A stretch of DNA of 64,000 nucleotides from Narthecium ossifragum (GCA_963920575.1 OY986968.1:2805001-2869000); one strand, 5' to 3'; positions 12,583-24,341 are shown, counted from the first letter of the stretch. A program made the numbers and translations. Notes: generated by a model not told the origin, from the letters alone.

Positions 12583-13101
12583 CGATTTCACGGTCGATCC
12601 GGGCTGGAGCAGGTGCTCACGTGAGTTGGGCGGGATCTATGGTTGCGTAAAACACGGAACGCCGTGTGGTGTGCTGCGCACGTTGGCCCCACCACATCGA
12701 CGCCGTCTTGTCTCGTTGCTGTCGCTTTCCAACGGTTGTTTGTTCGCCGTTTTGCCATTTCCCCGCCGCTGTGACGAAACCCTAATATATATTACTGCAT
12801 TAATTCTTTTATAGAGGAAAATAAAATGCAAGGGATCCGGAGGAAGCTGGGTATGAATTGTCGTAGTTACCTAATGGAAGATTCTATATACACCTATAAT
12901 TCTAATACAACCCAAGTGTCTCCTGATAAATTTTGAAATAACTGATTTTATTAAGTACACCATTAATATTGGTATGATAACCCTAAAATGCCCTTAGCCA
13001 TCATCATACACCGACATCTGGGCGCCGGTAGTATGTGGGCAACTAAGCATATGGGTGGATATCTTACTTTCCTTTAGGTAATCTCCTTTGCATACATTGG
13101 C

Positions 13102-14092
13102 ATGCATTTTATTTATTCTCTCATGTTACCATTGTTTATCTTCACTATGTTTGATTTCGTACATGCATGGGCATACGATCATTTGTCGTCAATCGTGAGT
13201 TGCAATCGCAATCTCCACTACACATGGGATCAGTCGCGCGTGAAACGCCGGGTCCCGAGTAGAGATGGTGGTGATATTGTCGTGAATGTAAAGAACATGC
13301 GTGAGGCACTGGATAATCTAACGGGAGAGCATGTGAGCTGAAACTTATAGCTGCAAATTGTTCAACATACATATGTTCATATATTGTACTTATTATTTTT
13401 GCATTGATTATATGTTGATTAGGATTCATATGAAAAGGAAAGGGGACCATTTCCAAAAGATGATATCAGCTTCTACTTCGACACGTTGCGTGGTATGGAG
13501 TATGTCGAGCCCTATCATCCAAATAAGGTTCTTGGTCAGTTCAAGATTGTACAGATTATCCCGAGAGAACCACTAAAGCCCACCTCCCAGTTTATAACCA
13601 CCGGGAAGACTGGACGAGGATATACAAGGAGCTTCGACTTCGTGCCGAGGTCTTGGAATAGATGGACCGACCACACGATCCGGGCAACAAGGACCATCAC
13701 TAAAGTCCGACAAAGGCACCAACAATCCGTGCCGGAGTACATGGGATGGTACAGATCTATTTCTCATGTGAGGGTGCAAAACCCGGACTTCATATCATCT
13801 TCGTATTGGAACCGCCGAGCAACACGTGACTTACCTGTTATTGTGAGTCAATACTAGAATTCCTTTTAAATCAATACTAGGCTTCATTTTACTACTAACT
13901 TCCTCAATATTGTTTTATATTTTTGACTACTTGTTTCACCCCTAGTTTGATCGCGCTGTGAAGATTATTGACGATACTGTTGCACACGGGAGTGAATGGA
14001 GCGTCGATGAGCATATGAGAAGATGGCGCGAAGTCGGTGGGATCGTACACATGCACGGAGACTACATTGGAGTACACACCTACCAGAGGTAA
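13102..14092 (+). pseudogene. Plant mobile domain (PMD) protein fragment carried by the MULE
   Basis: Three segments join in frame with GT-AG borders: up to 13332, then 13423-13842, then 13946 to the TAA at 14090-14092. Diagnostic text in the second segment is the aminotransferase-like PMD signature EPYHPNKVLGQFKIVQIIP, then W, R and H positions and PEYMGWYRSISHV. The third segment has WSVDEHMRRWREVGG. The start is uncertain; the first ATG of the frame is at 13102. Family members normally have a longer N-terminal half, so this is a shortened copy, perhaps 210 codons. The sequence does not show a function; PMD proteins in plants include MAIN/MAIL1 and many transposon-borne relatives. AGGTAAGG over the stop could alternatively be a splice donor into a further exon. 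Confidence 0.65.
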
Positions 14093-14784
14093 GGAGGAAG
14101 AGGAAGAGGATGAAGAACTTGATAATCTACAATAGGATGAGGACCCATATAGCAAGTGTAGCATGGGATAAGTATATTTTGAGCAAGTGTAGCAAGTATG
14201 ACTTAAGTATGTTTTGAGCGAGTGGATGTGGATAAGTATGTTTTGTTATATTAAATTCGTCATTTTGTGGATGCCCACATCGACCGCGAGCTTGTATCAT
14301 TTAATATACAATTGTTTTGTTGAATGAGACTGAACGTATCTATTTTTGTCGGTTTCATTAAACCGAACATCTGGGCTAGCCAGAATCCCATGTTTAGATT
14401 CACATACATAACTAGTCTTAACAACCACAATGCATAAATTAGTGTTAATAACCACAATACATCACAAGTGCATCAGCATACCACAATACATAAATTAGTG
14501 TTAATAACAATAATACATAACAACCACAATACTAAATTATTCCATTAGAATGCCACAATACACATATTATGTTAAATGTTTATCAATCTCAACAAGCCAC
14601 CATGATAACGCGTCAGTAACTGATGTAGACCTGTGAAACCACATCCTCAAACCTGTAAGAAGTGAAGGGCTTAGTTAATAGGGAAACAATATGGAAACAT
14701 TAGTAATGTGAAGAGCTTAGTTAGTAATGGACATGGTTTTATAGACGTACTCTAGATGGTGTTAGAAACATTCAAACATGGGAC

Positions 14785-15129
14785 TCAACTATCGGAGTTA
14801 GAGTCGGAATCGATATCAACAATTTCTCTAGTAAAAACTGACGAGGGGATGATCTGCTTGAAATAGGCAATCTCCTTCTTCTTCGATCTGTTATGCATCT
14901 GGATAGTATTCAATATGTCTCTAGGCTTTATCAAGCGCTTTAACATAGCAACCATCATAACCTCCTCTGAGGATGATAGTCTCCCGGCATATGAGTGGCC
15001 TTCGAGGTGTCTTGCATGTGGGTGATTGTGCACCCTACACACCACCCTCACCATCCAGTCATCGTCAGATGGGAGCTTCACGCCCTTCAGTCTAAATGGG
15101 CATCCACATTTCTTTGTGCTGGCTTCCAC
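14785..15129 (-). pseudogene. MULE transposase N-terminal FAR1-like zinc-binding region, fragment
   Basis: The frame of 114 codons on the - strand encodes KKCGCPFRLKGVKL, then DDDWMVRVVCRVHNHPHA and LEGHSYAGRL, and KPRDILNTIQ. This is the N-terminal WRKY-GCM1/FAR1-like DNA-binding region of plant MULE transposases; C..C..H.H residues are seen. The catalytic DDE core that should follow is absent before the element's end. A - strand frame at 16086-15856 (start MCFSRCYLL; later MDSSKASWDSDGDDKD) may be a remnant of the same gene's first exon, but that is a guess. Confidence 0.72.
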
Positions 15130-15609
15130 AATCTTTCTTTCTACACCTTTGGTTGTTAACTTTCTCAGCTTCTTGCCCTGCTTCTCCCTATAGTTGGCCG
15201 AGCTCCTATACTCCCCACTTCTCTCACATGTAAAGGTGAGCCTTGCCCTTCAACCATGTCTTGCTACCTCAGAGTGTTAGATCACCACTACTAGTCCATT
15301 TTGCCTCCCAATCTCTTGAATTCAATAGATAAGAGTTTCCCGGCGGGAAAAGATCTGCACTTGCACCATTGAATCAGTGTTAGGCATGCATGTAAATGCA
15401 CGTAATTACAAGTAATAATGCAATAGTGCAATGCTATAAATAGTTCGTTTTTAATACGTACTGTTGGGGTGGTAAAGGCCTCCGAAAAGTCCTGGACATG
15501 CATTTCCGACAGCGCTATCAGTAGTAGAAACATACGCATGGAGTGTTAACCCATAATGTCAATGATCTAATCAAGCTAGTATGCCGCAAAATTTCATTAA
15601 ATAGCATGA

Positions 15610-15850
15610 CTCAACAGTGTTCGGTTGATTAAAACTGGAAATAATGAATAAGTTCGGTTAGACTCAACCGAAATAGTTTATATTTTTCAGTTGGATTAAA
15701 CCGAGATACTTTATATGGTTCGGTTGGACTCAATCGAAATAATTTGTAACGTTCGAATGGAATAAACTGAAATAATTAGTAACGTTCGGTTGGACTCAAC
15801 CGAAGTAGTTTATATGATTCGGCTTCGTAGAGTCGAACATATACATATAA
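15610..15850. repeat. Array of palindromic TTCGGTTGGACTCAACCGAA-type repeats
   Basis: Five or six units, spaced about 45-55 bp, each carry a near-perfect inverted repeat around the word GACTCAACCGAA, followed by an AT-rich linker (AATARTTTATAT). A related half-site pair, CGGTTTCATTAAACCG, lies near 14350 in the same MULE. These could be transposase binding sites or hairpins. Confidence 0.7.
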
Positions 15851-16388
15851 TTCGGTCATACCATTCCGAACTCAACCAGACGGAGATCTTCAATATTTTG
15901 GTCGAGAACACAATGAGAAACGAGAAGTTGTTCCTTTTCAGCGGGGATTTGGTCCTTGTCATCTCCATCCGAGTCCCACGATGCCTTACTCGAGTCCATT
16001 TGAAGCCTTACGCCTCCGTTAGAGCAAACACCATGGAGAGGGAAGGTGAGGAGCAATGTGAGAAGATAGCATCGTGAGAAGCACAATGTGGCTTTGGGAG
16101 GAAGTGTGGGGCAATGTCTTGAATAGGGAGGATGATGGTGTTTTAGGGTTAGGGAGAAAGGGAAGTGGTGATAGCAGTTTGGTTAGAGGTAGAAGGAGGA
16201 GTAGGGTGGGGTGGGTAGGTGTGCTTAGAAGAACATGAATAGAGAGGATTATGGCGAGTTTTTCATCAACTTAGAGCAGGGTAGTTTAGACCTTTCCTAT
16301 AAAGGATATCTCTGGTATTATGTCAAATGTTTTAGTGGAGGTGTACTAGGAAGTATTCTAGGTGTATATAGAATCCCCCTTACCTAAT

Positions 16389-16940
16389 TCCTTCCATGGG
16401 TAGACAAGGAGGAATATTGGCGGTATGGAAAGTTAACATCGGCAGGGTTTCTATGACTCATTATTCTCATCAAGCGATGCACGACATTATCTCTTGACCA
16501 GAATATAGACAGTTAGTTATCTTGGTGGTGTATGGAGCTCGTGATGTTCGTAGCAGGACAGAACTTTGGAAATACCTCTCTCGATTCACCATGGCTGGAA
16601 TCCCTCGGTTAGTAGTAGGTGACTTTAATATTATTACTTCTACATAGGAAAAGGAAGGAGGAACCCCCTTCCTATTAGAGCGCTCGGAGACTGAGAGAGA
16701 CTTTATGAACTATATATATATGTTAATCAGTTGGTTGATCTGGGATTTATTGGTAGTAAATTTACTTGGACTAATGGGCAGGGAGGGAAAGACAAAATTC
16801 TGAAGAGATTGGATAGAGTGTTGTCTTGTAGATTATGGAAAGAATCATTCACATCAGCCTCTGTCCGTCACCTAGCCCTTGTGGGATCTGATACCCCATT
16901 ATTGGTTTCTTTAAATGAGGTTATCAGAAGGGCTGGTGCT
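16389..16940 (+). pseudogene. LINE endonuclease (APE type), interrupted
   Basis: Several frames in order show RQGGILAVW just after the MULE, then PRLVVGDFNIITST and DLGFIGSKFTWTNGQGG, then KRLDRVLSCRLW and VGSDTPLLVSL. These are the conserved late blocks of an APE-like endonuclease (GDFN, the FTWTN region, RLDR, SDHxPL-like). His is replaced by Thr in SDTPLL, a position that is catalytic in the family. In-frame stops and at least one shift are present. The frame ends where the solo LTR inserted. Confidence 0.75.
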
Positions 16941-17104
16941 TGATAAGTCACAAAATATACATAATTCACCCATTCAACTGGGCTTTGTTAGCTCTCAAGC
17001 AATGCATTTTTAATATCTTTTTGTATGGTTTCAGGTACAAGAGCTTACGAAGAGAGTTGCATTGATTTCGAACCAAAAGATATCAATTATACAGATTCAG
17101 CTTA

Positions 17105-17500
17105 ACTTGGATCGATCCAAGGACAATTTGGATCGATCCCGATCTTTTTCGAGAAAACCATAATTTTTATCCAATGTTGGATAAATCCGGTTTCTTAATG
17201 GATCGATCAAAATATCTCTTCCTAGAGAGATCAGTATAAAATGGATCGATCCAAACCGTCATGGGATCGATCCATATTTCTTTTCCCAAGAGCACTTATT
17301 CTTGGGTACAAAATGGATCGATCCAAACCGTCATGGGATCGATCCATATTTCTTTTCCCAAGAGCACTTATTCTTGGGTACAAATTGGATCGATCCACAT
17401 TTAAATGGGATCGATCCATATTTCCTTTCCACAGAAAGGTATAATCTTTTGCTCATCTTGGATCGATCCGAAGTAATATTACTTCGGATCGATCCAAGAT
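17105..17500. repeat. Array of GGATCGATCC palindromes in the solo LTR U3
   Basis: About ten copies of the palindrome GGATCGATCC lie in 400 bp just upstream of the LTR TATA box. Part of the array is a tandem duplication of about 70 bp, starting at about 17240 and 17312, which contains two palindromes and the word CCCAAGAGCACTTATTCTTG. Confidence 0.85.
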
Positions 17501-17558
17501 CGCTGACGGTTATAAATGGACAGCTCGGATCTAATCCGAGGATCCACGACTTGGGGTC

Positions 17559-17567
17559 TATAAATAG
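17559..17567 (+). promoter_or_regulatory. TATA box of the solo LTR
   Basis: TATAAATAG lies 33 bp after the GATCTAATCCGAG word that is shared with the sister LTR at 49028-49068. It gives the transcription direction as + and marks the U3/R border shortly downstream. Confidence 0.6.
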
Positions 17568-18661
17568 GGGATTTGGCTCTAATTTGAGGGGCTTTTTTTC
17601 CCTCTTGTTCCCTCTCTTGACAGCCTTCTTCCCTCCTCTATATTCTTGAGATTTCTCCTCTCATTCCTAAGGATTTAGGGCTCAAAAAGGTGGAGATCAA
17701 TAGAGAAGATGGGTGAAACCTCTCCCCCCATGGATTTTCCAACCAAGATGAGTAGCTAACTTCTCATCCTTGGGAATTCTATGATGTCTTAGGTCTTTCT
17801 TTTAGATTTCTCTTGTAATCTTTGATGTAATAACGTTTGTGAGATGGATTCTTTGTATGAATTCGGATTCAATTCCTTATTTCTTCAATAAAGTCTACTC
17901 TTGAATGGTTTGAGTATCTATATTTGCATATAATTGCTCAAGAATTAGGTGCATGCTAGGTATTTGATGAAATCTCTCAAAGAGTAGGTTATGCTAGAAC
18001 CATAGCCAACTCTTGACCTTAGGATAGGATGTTGAGGTGCTAGAACCACCCCAAGCCAAAGCTATCCTACTTACCATCCTTGACTTAGATGGAGGATTGG
18101 ATTGAGGTATTAAACCCACCTCAATCCAAGACCTTAGTCATACAAAGCCTTGATTCCTTGCCAACAATAGGACCTTAAGCCGGCGATTGTTGAGTCATGA
18201 TCGAATTAAAGCCTCGATCATGGATATTCACCTTGTAATTCACGCGATGAGATGATCCTCATCCGACGTCCCATTACCGACGAGCGATACTAATCCTACG
18301 CTCGTCGATACCCAATTTCGATCATCTCACTTAGATGTTATTCATCTTGATACATAGAGAATATATTTAGATCCTAATTCGGATTAGAATTCCCTAGGAC
18401 TTCTTTCTTGATAAATCTCTTAGCTTTAATTTCTTAGCTTTAATTGCTTTTATAATACTTTAGTTTAAACAACTTTAAAATCAATCCAATTGTTTCCAAC
18501 TATTGTAGAGATTATATTGCATCTACTAATTCAACCATCCAATTCTCCGAGGACTCGACTCGTACTCCCATTAACTACGTTGTAGTTAACTAGTTGTTCG
18601 GTAAATTTGTTTTGCCCGCCTTCGATATAATTAACGACATATTTCAAGGCGAGTCAGTGCT

Positions 18662-20330
18662 TCAACATTTAGACTGGAGCACTCATGGATGATGGTTAAA
18701 GCATTTAGAGAGGCCTTGGTTAAAATTTGGGCTTCCTCTTCCCTCCACGGATCAAACCAGTATGTATTTGTTTCTAAAATCAAGGCATTAAAAGAGGTTG
18801 TGAAGGACTGGGATAGAAGGGGATCTCAGGTGGATATATTCCGGCTAGGCAAGAAGATTTAAGACTACCTCAATGTCCTATACCCCAAGGAAGAGGAAGG
18901 CTCTTTGACACTGGAAGACGAAAACTAGTTGAGACTGTTGGAAAAACAATGGGAAGAGAAAATAGAGAAGCAACAATGCAGAGCAGAATAGAGGGTCAGG
19001 AAATTTTGGCTTCAAGCAGGGGACTGGAATTCGGTGTTTTTCCACCGACTCGTAGCTGATAGATCATGCAAATCAAAAGCTAACTTCATTATGAAGGATG
19101 ATGGTGAAATAGTCAATGGCCAATTTGGTATGGGAGAGGAATTTGTGAAGTATTATTCAAGATTGTGGGCTGAGGATCTCAGTGCTTCTCATAACATTGA
19201 TTTACCTACATCGCCATTAGTTAATGAGGCTGATTTAGAAATGCTGGTTAGTGAAGTCACGTAAGTTGAAGTGAAGGAAACTTTGAAAGGAATGGGAAGG
19301 TCTAAATGCCTGGGTTTGGATGACATCCCAGTAGAACTCTACCTAACTTTTTGGGATGTTGTTGGTGGAGACTTTGTTGAGATTGTTCGAGATTTCTTTC
19401 GTACTGCTCGTCTCCCTCCATGTTGGAATGAGACATTCATCTCTCTTGTTCCCAAATGCAAACTTCCTATGAAAGTGAAAGACTTTAGGCCGATCAGTCT
19501 TTGTAACGTGGGATACAAGACTGTCACTACCATCTTGGTCTGGCGTATGAAGTTGGTCCTTGGCTCCCTCATTGGCATAGAGCAGTTTGCCTTCCTCGCC
19601 GGGAGATGCATTCACGATAACATTTATCAGCAAAGGAAGTGATTCATTCCATACGGATGGCTCCAAAAACAAAATGCTTGATGGTTTTGAAAGTAGATTT
19701 GTTATAAAGCCACCTTTGATAAAGTCAAATGGGACATCCTTGAAAGGACCTTGGCTGCGATGGGGCTCCCTGCTCGCTGGATAGCTTGGGTTATGGCCTG
19801 TGTACGGGGCCCTCATTTTTCTTCCTTCATCCTTAATGGCAAGCTCCATGGCCAGCTATCCTCTCATTGAGGTATTAGGCAGGGGGATCCTCTCTCCCAC
19901 TACCTTTTTCTTGTGATTCAGGAGGTTCTATCCTGGTTCCTTAAAAATCCATAATTGTGCATTGAAGGTATGCATTTTAGAGGTTCAAACTTCACCCTCT
20001 CTCATCCTTTTATGCAGATGATTGTTTACTTGTTACTAAAACCAAATGCCTGGAAGCATCAAAGCTCAAGCACCTACTACTTCAGTTCAAACTACTAGCG
20101 GGTATGGAGATGAATACTTTAAAATTGAGTATCCGGTTCTCTCCAACTACGTTTGATGATCGTAGGAACACAATTAAATTCATACCGGGTCTTCACGAAA
20201 CCACAGACTAGTGGATTTATCTAGAAGCTCCAATAGGTGCAGGAAGAGTGAAAGTTTCAGATTTCTCTGAACTTCTTGACAAGATGACTAAGCGAGTCCT
20301 AGCATGGCAGGGCAAGTTGATCTCAGAGGT
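18662..20330 (+). pseudogene. LINE reverse transcriptase, broken
   Basis: After the solo LTR the text resumes with STFRLEHSWMMVKAF, the link between endonuclease and RT in plant L1 elements. Then come GDWNSVFFHRL, GLDDIPVELY, the RT block VKDFRPISLCNVGYK and FLAGRCIHDNI. A degraded part with QGDPLSHYLFL-like and MQMIV-like remnants follows at 19860-20030. Stop codons occur at least near 18860, 18930, 19261 and 19640. The enzyme would copy RNA at a nicked target, but this copy cannot. Confidence 0.82.
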
Positions 20331-21955
20331 CGGTTAGTTCTCGTAAAATCTATTCTACAAGCTATCCATGCATTTGTCATGTTTACTACTCATATCCTAG
20401 CCTCTACGATTAAGAAGATGGAGACATTATGCCATGATTTTTTATGGGGAGGTCAGTCTTTTGGCTTTGGAGTTGTTGCTTTTAGAGATGTTTGTTTACC
20501 TAAAGAAGCAGGTGGACTAGGAGTCATAGACTTCAAAGTTTGGCAACATGCTTTGAAGATGAAGATGGTGCTTTCTTTGATAGAGGAAGGAACTAACGTA
20601 TGGAAAGAATTATCTATGGCAAAATACCAATGGAAAGGTGCTCTGTCGAGAATTGGTGAATGAGCTTTGCATTCATCACACTGGAGATATATATGTGTGG
20701 ATGTGGAAACTGTCTGGAAGGGTTTATCTTGGACTGTTGGCTGTCAAAGTAGGATTAATATCTTGCATGATACTTGGTGCTCCAATGAACCGCTAAAGAG
20801 GTGGCTGACGTTGCTTAATGTGAATGTCGGCTTGGAATCAATGCAATTGGGAGAGTTCCTTAATGGCCACAGTTGGAACTTGGTGAGGCTGGGTCAGGTC
20901 TTTCACCCAGAATTGGTCAATACTATTATGGCCATTGTAGTGGATGTTAGAGGTGACCCCGGCCGATGGGTGTCCAATAAGATCTCTACCTCCTTAGCCT
21001 ACTTTGTAGCCTTACAAGAGAAATATGGGTATTGTGGCCTACTTCAAGATGATTACCGGGTTAAGATTTGGAGAATCCCGACTAATCCAAGAATTTGTCA
21101 CTTCTTCTGAAGAGCTTTAAAAGGAAAACTAGCCGTGAGCCCGTGAGGGACTCCCTTTGGAGGATATGCCTCTCCTCGGATCGTAATTGCCCATGATGCG
21201 GCCTAAAACCAAAAACTACTCAGCATGCCTTGTTTGGCCGCTATTTTGCAAAAAAGGTCCTCGAAATTATACTGGATAAGGAAGGTTTAATTCTGCCAAG
21301 TTGGAACACAAACAACTCGATGAATTTACTCCTAAGCTCGGATGTAGGAGAGGAGAGGAGGAAATTAAAAACCTTACAGTATCGACATGGCTGACATGGA
21401 AATAGAGGAATGGATTGGTGTTTAATGGTGAGAAAGAGATTGTTTTAAATGTGGCATGTAAGGCCAGAAGACTGGGAGCGAAACTGCTAAGGCGTCGTAC
21501 GTCGGAAGATATCTAAGATGAACGGAGGAATAGTGTTGTTGTAGTCCAAACTGATGCTTCCGCTAATGCTGGGTATGGTCTGTTAGCAGTTGGGATTTTT
21601 TGTGTCGCCTCTGATGGTTTACCAGATTGGGCGGCTGGAAAGATCACTGGAGTTGGATCAGTGCTACAAGGGGATATATGCGCGATCAATTTGGCACTCA
21701 AGGAGGCGTTTGATCGTGGTGTAACATGACTAGTGGTGAAATCTGATTGCCTTGCTGCCATTTAGATTCTAGTGGGAGCGAGGCTTTGGCCTCATGAAGT
21801 TTAAAGTTTGGCTAGAGAGATCAGGTTGAGTGTTCTCCCGTTTGCTTCAGTGTCATTTTTGGCATATCCCTAGAGACAGAAACCTTAGAGCAAATGCTAT
21901 TGCTCGCTCATGTCGTAGATTCAAGTCTGAACTGTCATGGACGATGGTTTCAGTG
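20304..21955 (+). pseudogene. LINE C-terminal region: zinc-finger RVT part and RNase H, broken
   Basis: The frame at 20304-20663 contains DLRGRLVLVKSILQAIH and DFLWGG with CLPKEAGGLGVIDF, the conserved post-RT region of plant L1 elements. The frame at 20667-21110 contains WKIWRIP-like text (RVKIWRIPTNPRICHFF) that opens the zf-RVT domain. RNase H follows at about 21545-21900 with QTDASANAGYG, SDCLAAI and RANAIARSCRR. Stops at 20661, 21108 and later, and shifts in between, show decay. Confidence 0.75.
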
Positions 21956-22008
21956 TTCTTAGTAGTTTGATATAATCCCTAGCCATTTGACTCATCTAAT
22001 CAAAAAAA

Positions 22009-24140
22009 GTTAGCAGCATGTCATCAATATTTTCATTTGAACGTCTCCGCGCACGTTTTAACCATTAAGGTGTGTTCTAAGCATGCACCTGCTAACGAAT
22101 GAAGCCAAAGTTATAACTATGAGTATAAATAAATAAAAGCACATTAGTTGAGCGTATCATCCACGCTTACGTGGGAAAATGTGTTGTGCATATTATATTT
22201 ATTATAAGGGTTATGCCCAATGACCCGATCCTAAACAACATTCATCGTGCCTATCCACATCCACGCCATAGCCATCATCTTTGCGTTGCAGTATTCCATC
22301 TTTCGACAAGTCCACTCCCATCCACATCATAGCGGGATTTGTTTTCCTTAATTAAGCCCAAAGGCTACACCTCAAAGCTCGAATTTCGGGAACTACTCCA
22401 AACTCAAGACACAGTCTCGTTCTCAATCCAAGGCATGTGAGAGGACACAGTTCTTCTAGTATTAAAGCTCAAAAGGCCAAACCAACTCTCCATTGAGAAG
22501 TCTCATTGTGATCTTACAATCAGAGATGATGTACAAATAGCAGACCTACTCTTTGTATTTTAACCGGCAATGAGGTCTTTCATTAGGCTCGAGTTTAGAA
22601 AGTAGAGTTTATATATACATAAACAACTAATATAAATATTCAATGAGTTACATCTGTGTACATATTAAACAAAACATGTTGGTCAGGCATAGGACAAGGC
22701 TTCATACTTCATAATTAACAAGGGTTTTTCTTTGAGATGGCTCAATCACTGTCTATTTCTTTAAGTTCAAATCATGAGACAAGATGAAGAAGGATAAGAA
22801 AATTTCACAGGTATTCTAACTCTATAGTCTGTGGGATCATGCATGGTGGTCATCATCTCATCATCACAAGCCACTCATGCATCATCCGAATTTTGTTTCC
22901 CTTCCATGAACATTTTTCTCGAGTCAGAAGTCTACCAAGTTTTTTTTAAACAAGAAAACATAGTTTTCCAAATTAACTAATATTGCTCGATGGGATGTTA
23001 ACGTATTCATGTAGCAAGACTGCCTTGCATGAGGTATAGTGTACATGGCCAGTTCAAATTAGCTTAATGGGCTTAATTTTTAGCCCAGTTGATGACTAAT
23101 TAGGGTTGTGGTGTCTAACTACCGATCTTAATTTAAGAGTACGTTTAGTTAAGAAGAAGATTTTTTGGTTGGGTACTTGGTGGAAGATAGCTTGAATTAG
23201 ACTTGCTTCCAATGACATTCTAAGATGAAACCTCATCACTTCCAAGCAAAACTTTTAACGCACGTTACCCAGCAAGTCTTGCGTGAACTCTACTCTTATC
23301 CTTAAGGAGTATAATATTTCAATAATTAGCTAAATGGGATTAGTATGTGTATATATATATATCTAGTTACGTGATGCTTTAGTAAAAACAAATTGATTAT
23401 AATATAGAAGGAGATCTAACGTACGAACCAATCTTCTTAAGTTAAAAGTTAGATAAATATGGAGAAACGTCAGGATAAATGCTATTGACAAAGAACTCAC
23501 CGTCCGCATTATCTCACAACCTAAATGGTTAATTAATAACTAATCTAATTAGTTTCTAGGATCAATGGCATGATAAGCTAAATCAGAGCAAAAGGTTTTA
23601 ATCAACGTAGTAATACTTTCAAACTCTATTAGAAACTTGCCATAATCCTCATGTAAATTCTAACCAGGCATGCATATAAGCATTCTATTAACACCATTTA
23701 AATTTAGGATTTAGAGTTTAGGGTTTAGAAAGATAAATTAATAAGGAAGATAAATTCCTATATTTATATAGGAATATAGGGTTATGCCCAAGAACTTAAA
23801 CTAATTAATAAGGAAGATAAATTCCTATATTTATATCTTAGTCTAACATGCCTCTCATGTGTTGTGTGAGCTATTAATATACTCATCCATTTCCATCGTT
23901 TAAAAGTGAGTGAGAAGTAGAAAGGTAGATGGGCCGGGAAGGGGTATAGTAATAGAACTACTGAACTAGTATAGGAGAGGAGGGGGCCGGCCGGGTGAGG
24001 TCCACGAGACATGTGAGCCAGCAGAGAGGGGTCAGAGGAATCTATTATTCAAGCCGGTTCCCGAGACTTTTCAATATTTGAGGAGACATGAAAATAAACA
24101 GAGAAAAGATACAAGCACCCCTACTCTCCCTCACCCCTTA
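22009..24140. other. Intergenic stretch upstream of MIR159
   Basis: No coding region was recognised. It contains a 33-bp direct repeat (23736-23836) and a short interstitial TTTAGGGTTTAG word at about 23718, too short to be telomeric. The last 200 bp probably include the MIR159 promoter. Confidence 0.5.
23736..23836. repeat. 33-bp direct repeat pair
   Basis: The word beginning AATTAATAAGGAAGATAAAT and ending in CCTATATTTATA occurs at 23736-23768 and again at 23804-23836, 68 bp apart. It looks like a small local duplication about 300 bp upstream of the MIR159 TATA box. Confidence 0.8.
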
Positions 24141-24147
24141 TCTTGTC

Positions 24148-24156
24148 TATATAAAT
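24148..24156 (+). promoter_or_regulatory. TATA box of the MIR159 transcript
   Basis: TATATAAAT is followed by a CT-rich stretch typical of plant transcription starts and lies about 195 bp upstream of the hairpin. The start is expected near 24180. The first ATG after it (24201) opens only a five-codon frame, fitting a non-coding primary transcript. Confidence 0.55.
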
Positions 24157-24341
24157 CCATCCCCTTCTCCTTCTTTCTCCTCATCCCTACCACCAGAGAG
24201 ATGGAGTTGGTTTCCTAATCCTCATGGTTTATAATTAATTGTTCCATATGCTTTCATGACTGATGTCATGGTATTTGTTTTGATGCTGTTTTATTTATCA
24301 TGAAAGTTTTTTTTGTTGAAGTTGGTATATGGGTTTCTAAA

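Larger units (their letters stand above)
12876..16379. mobile_element. Mutator-like element (MULE) carrying a PMD gene
   Basis: A 3,504-bp element is flanked by the perfect 9-bp direct repeat TTACCTAAT (12867-12875 and 16380-16388). Its ends are inverted copies of GATTCTATATACACCTA, preceded by GGAA on the left and GGGG on the right. A 9-bp TSD is the hallmark of Mutator insertion. Inside are a + strand PMD-like gene (13102-14092), a - strand FAR1/MULE transposase fragment (15129-14785) and an array of palindromic repeats (about 15610-15850). Most of the transposase is missing, so it is not autonomous now. It sits inside the endonuclease region of the LINE and is therefore younger than the LINE. 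Confidence 0.9.
16941..18656. mobile_element. Solo LTR inserted in the LINE (5-bp TSD)
   Basis: A 1,716-bp insertion with TG...CA ends (TGATAAGTCAC at the start, AAGGCGAGTCA at the end) is bordered by GTGCT at 16936-16940 and 18657-18661. Removing it and one TSD copy restores the LINE frame. It has no coding capacity but has the parts of an LTR: a repeat-rich upstream part, a TATA box at 17559-17567 and a long AT-rich leader. A related copy of the same family lies at 48634-50124. Both share TTTCAGGTACAAGAGCTT near the 5' end and GATCTAATCCGAG just before the TATA box. Confidence 0.85.
12826..22008 (+). mobile_element. L1-type LINE, decayed, split by two later insertions
   Basis: A non-LTR retrotransposon is present in three pieces: about 12826-12875, 16389-16940 and 18662-22008. 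Removing a Mutator-like element and a solo LTR, each with one TSD copy, brings together an endonuclease, a reverse transcriptase, a C-terminal zinc-finger region and an RNase H in the order typical of plant L1 elements. The 3' end is CTCATCTAATCAAAAAAA, with a short A tail. The 5' end is truncated or lost near the assembly gap, and no LINE target duplication was recognised. Many stops and shifts show it is dead. Confidence 0.85.

Noticed and set aside
12367..12814. Open frames across the N gap
   Set aside because: They are artefacts of unknown bases.
23712..23730. TTTAGGGTTTAG as an interstitial telomere
   Set aside because: Fewer than three units of the telomere repeat.
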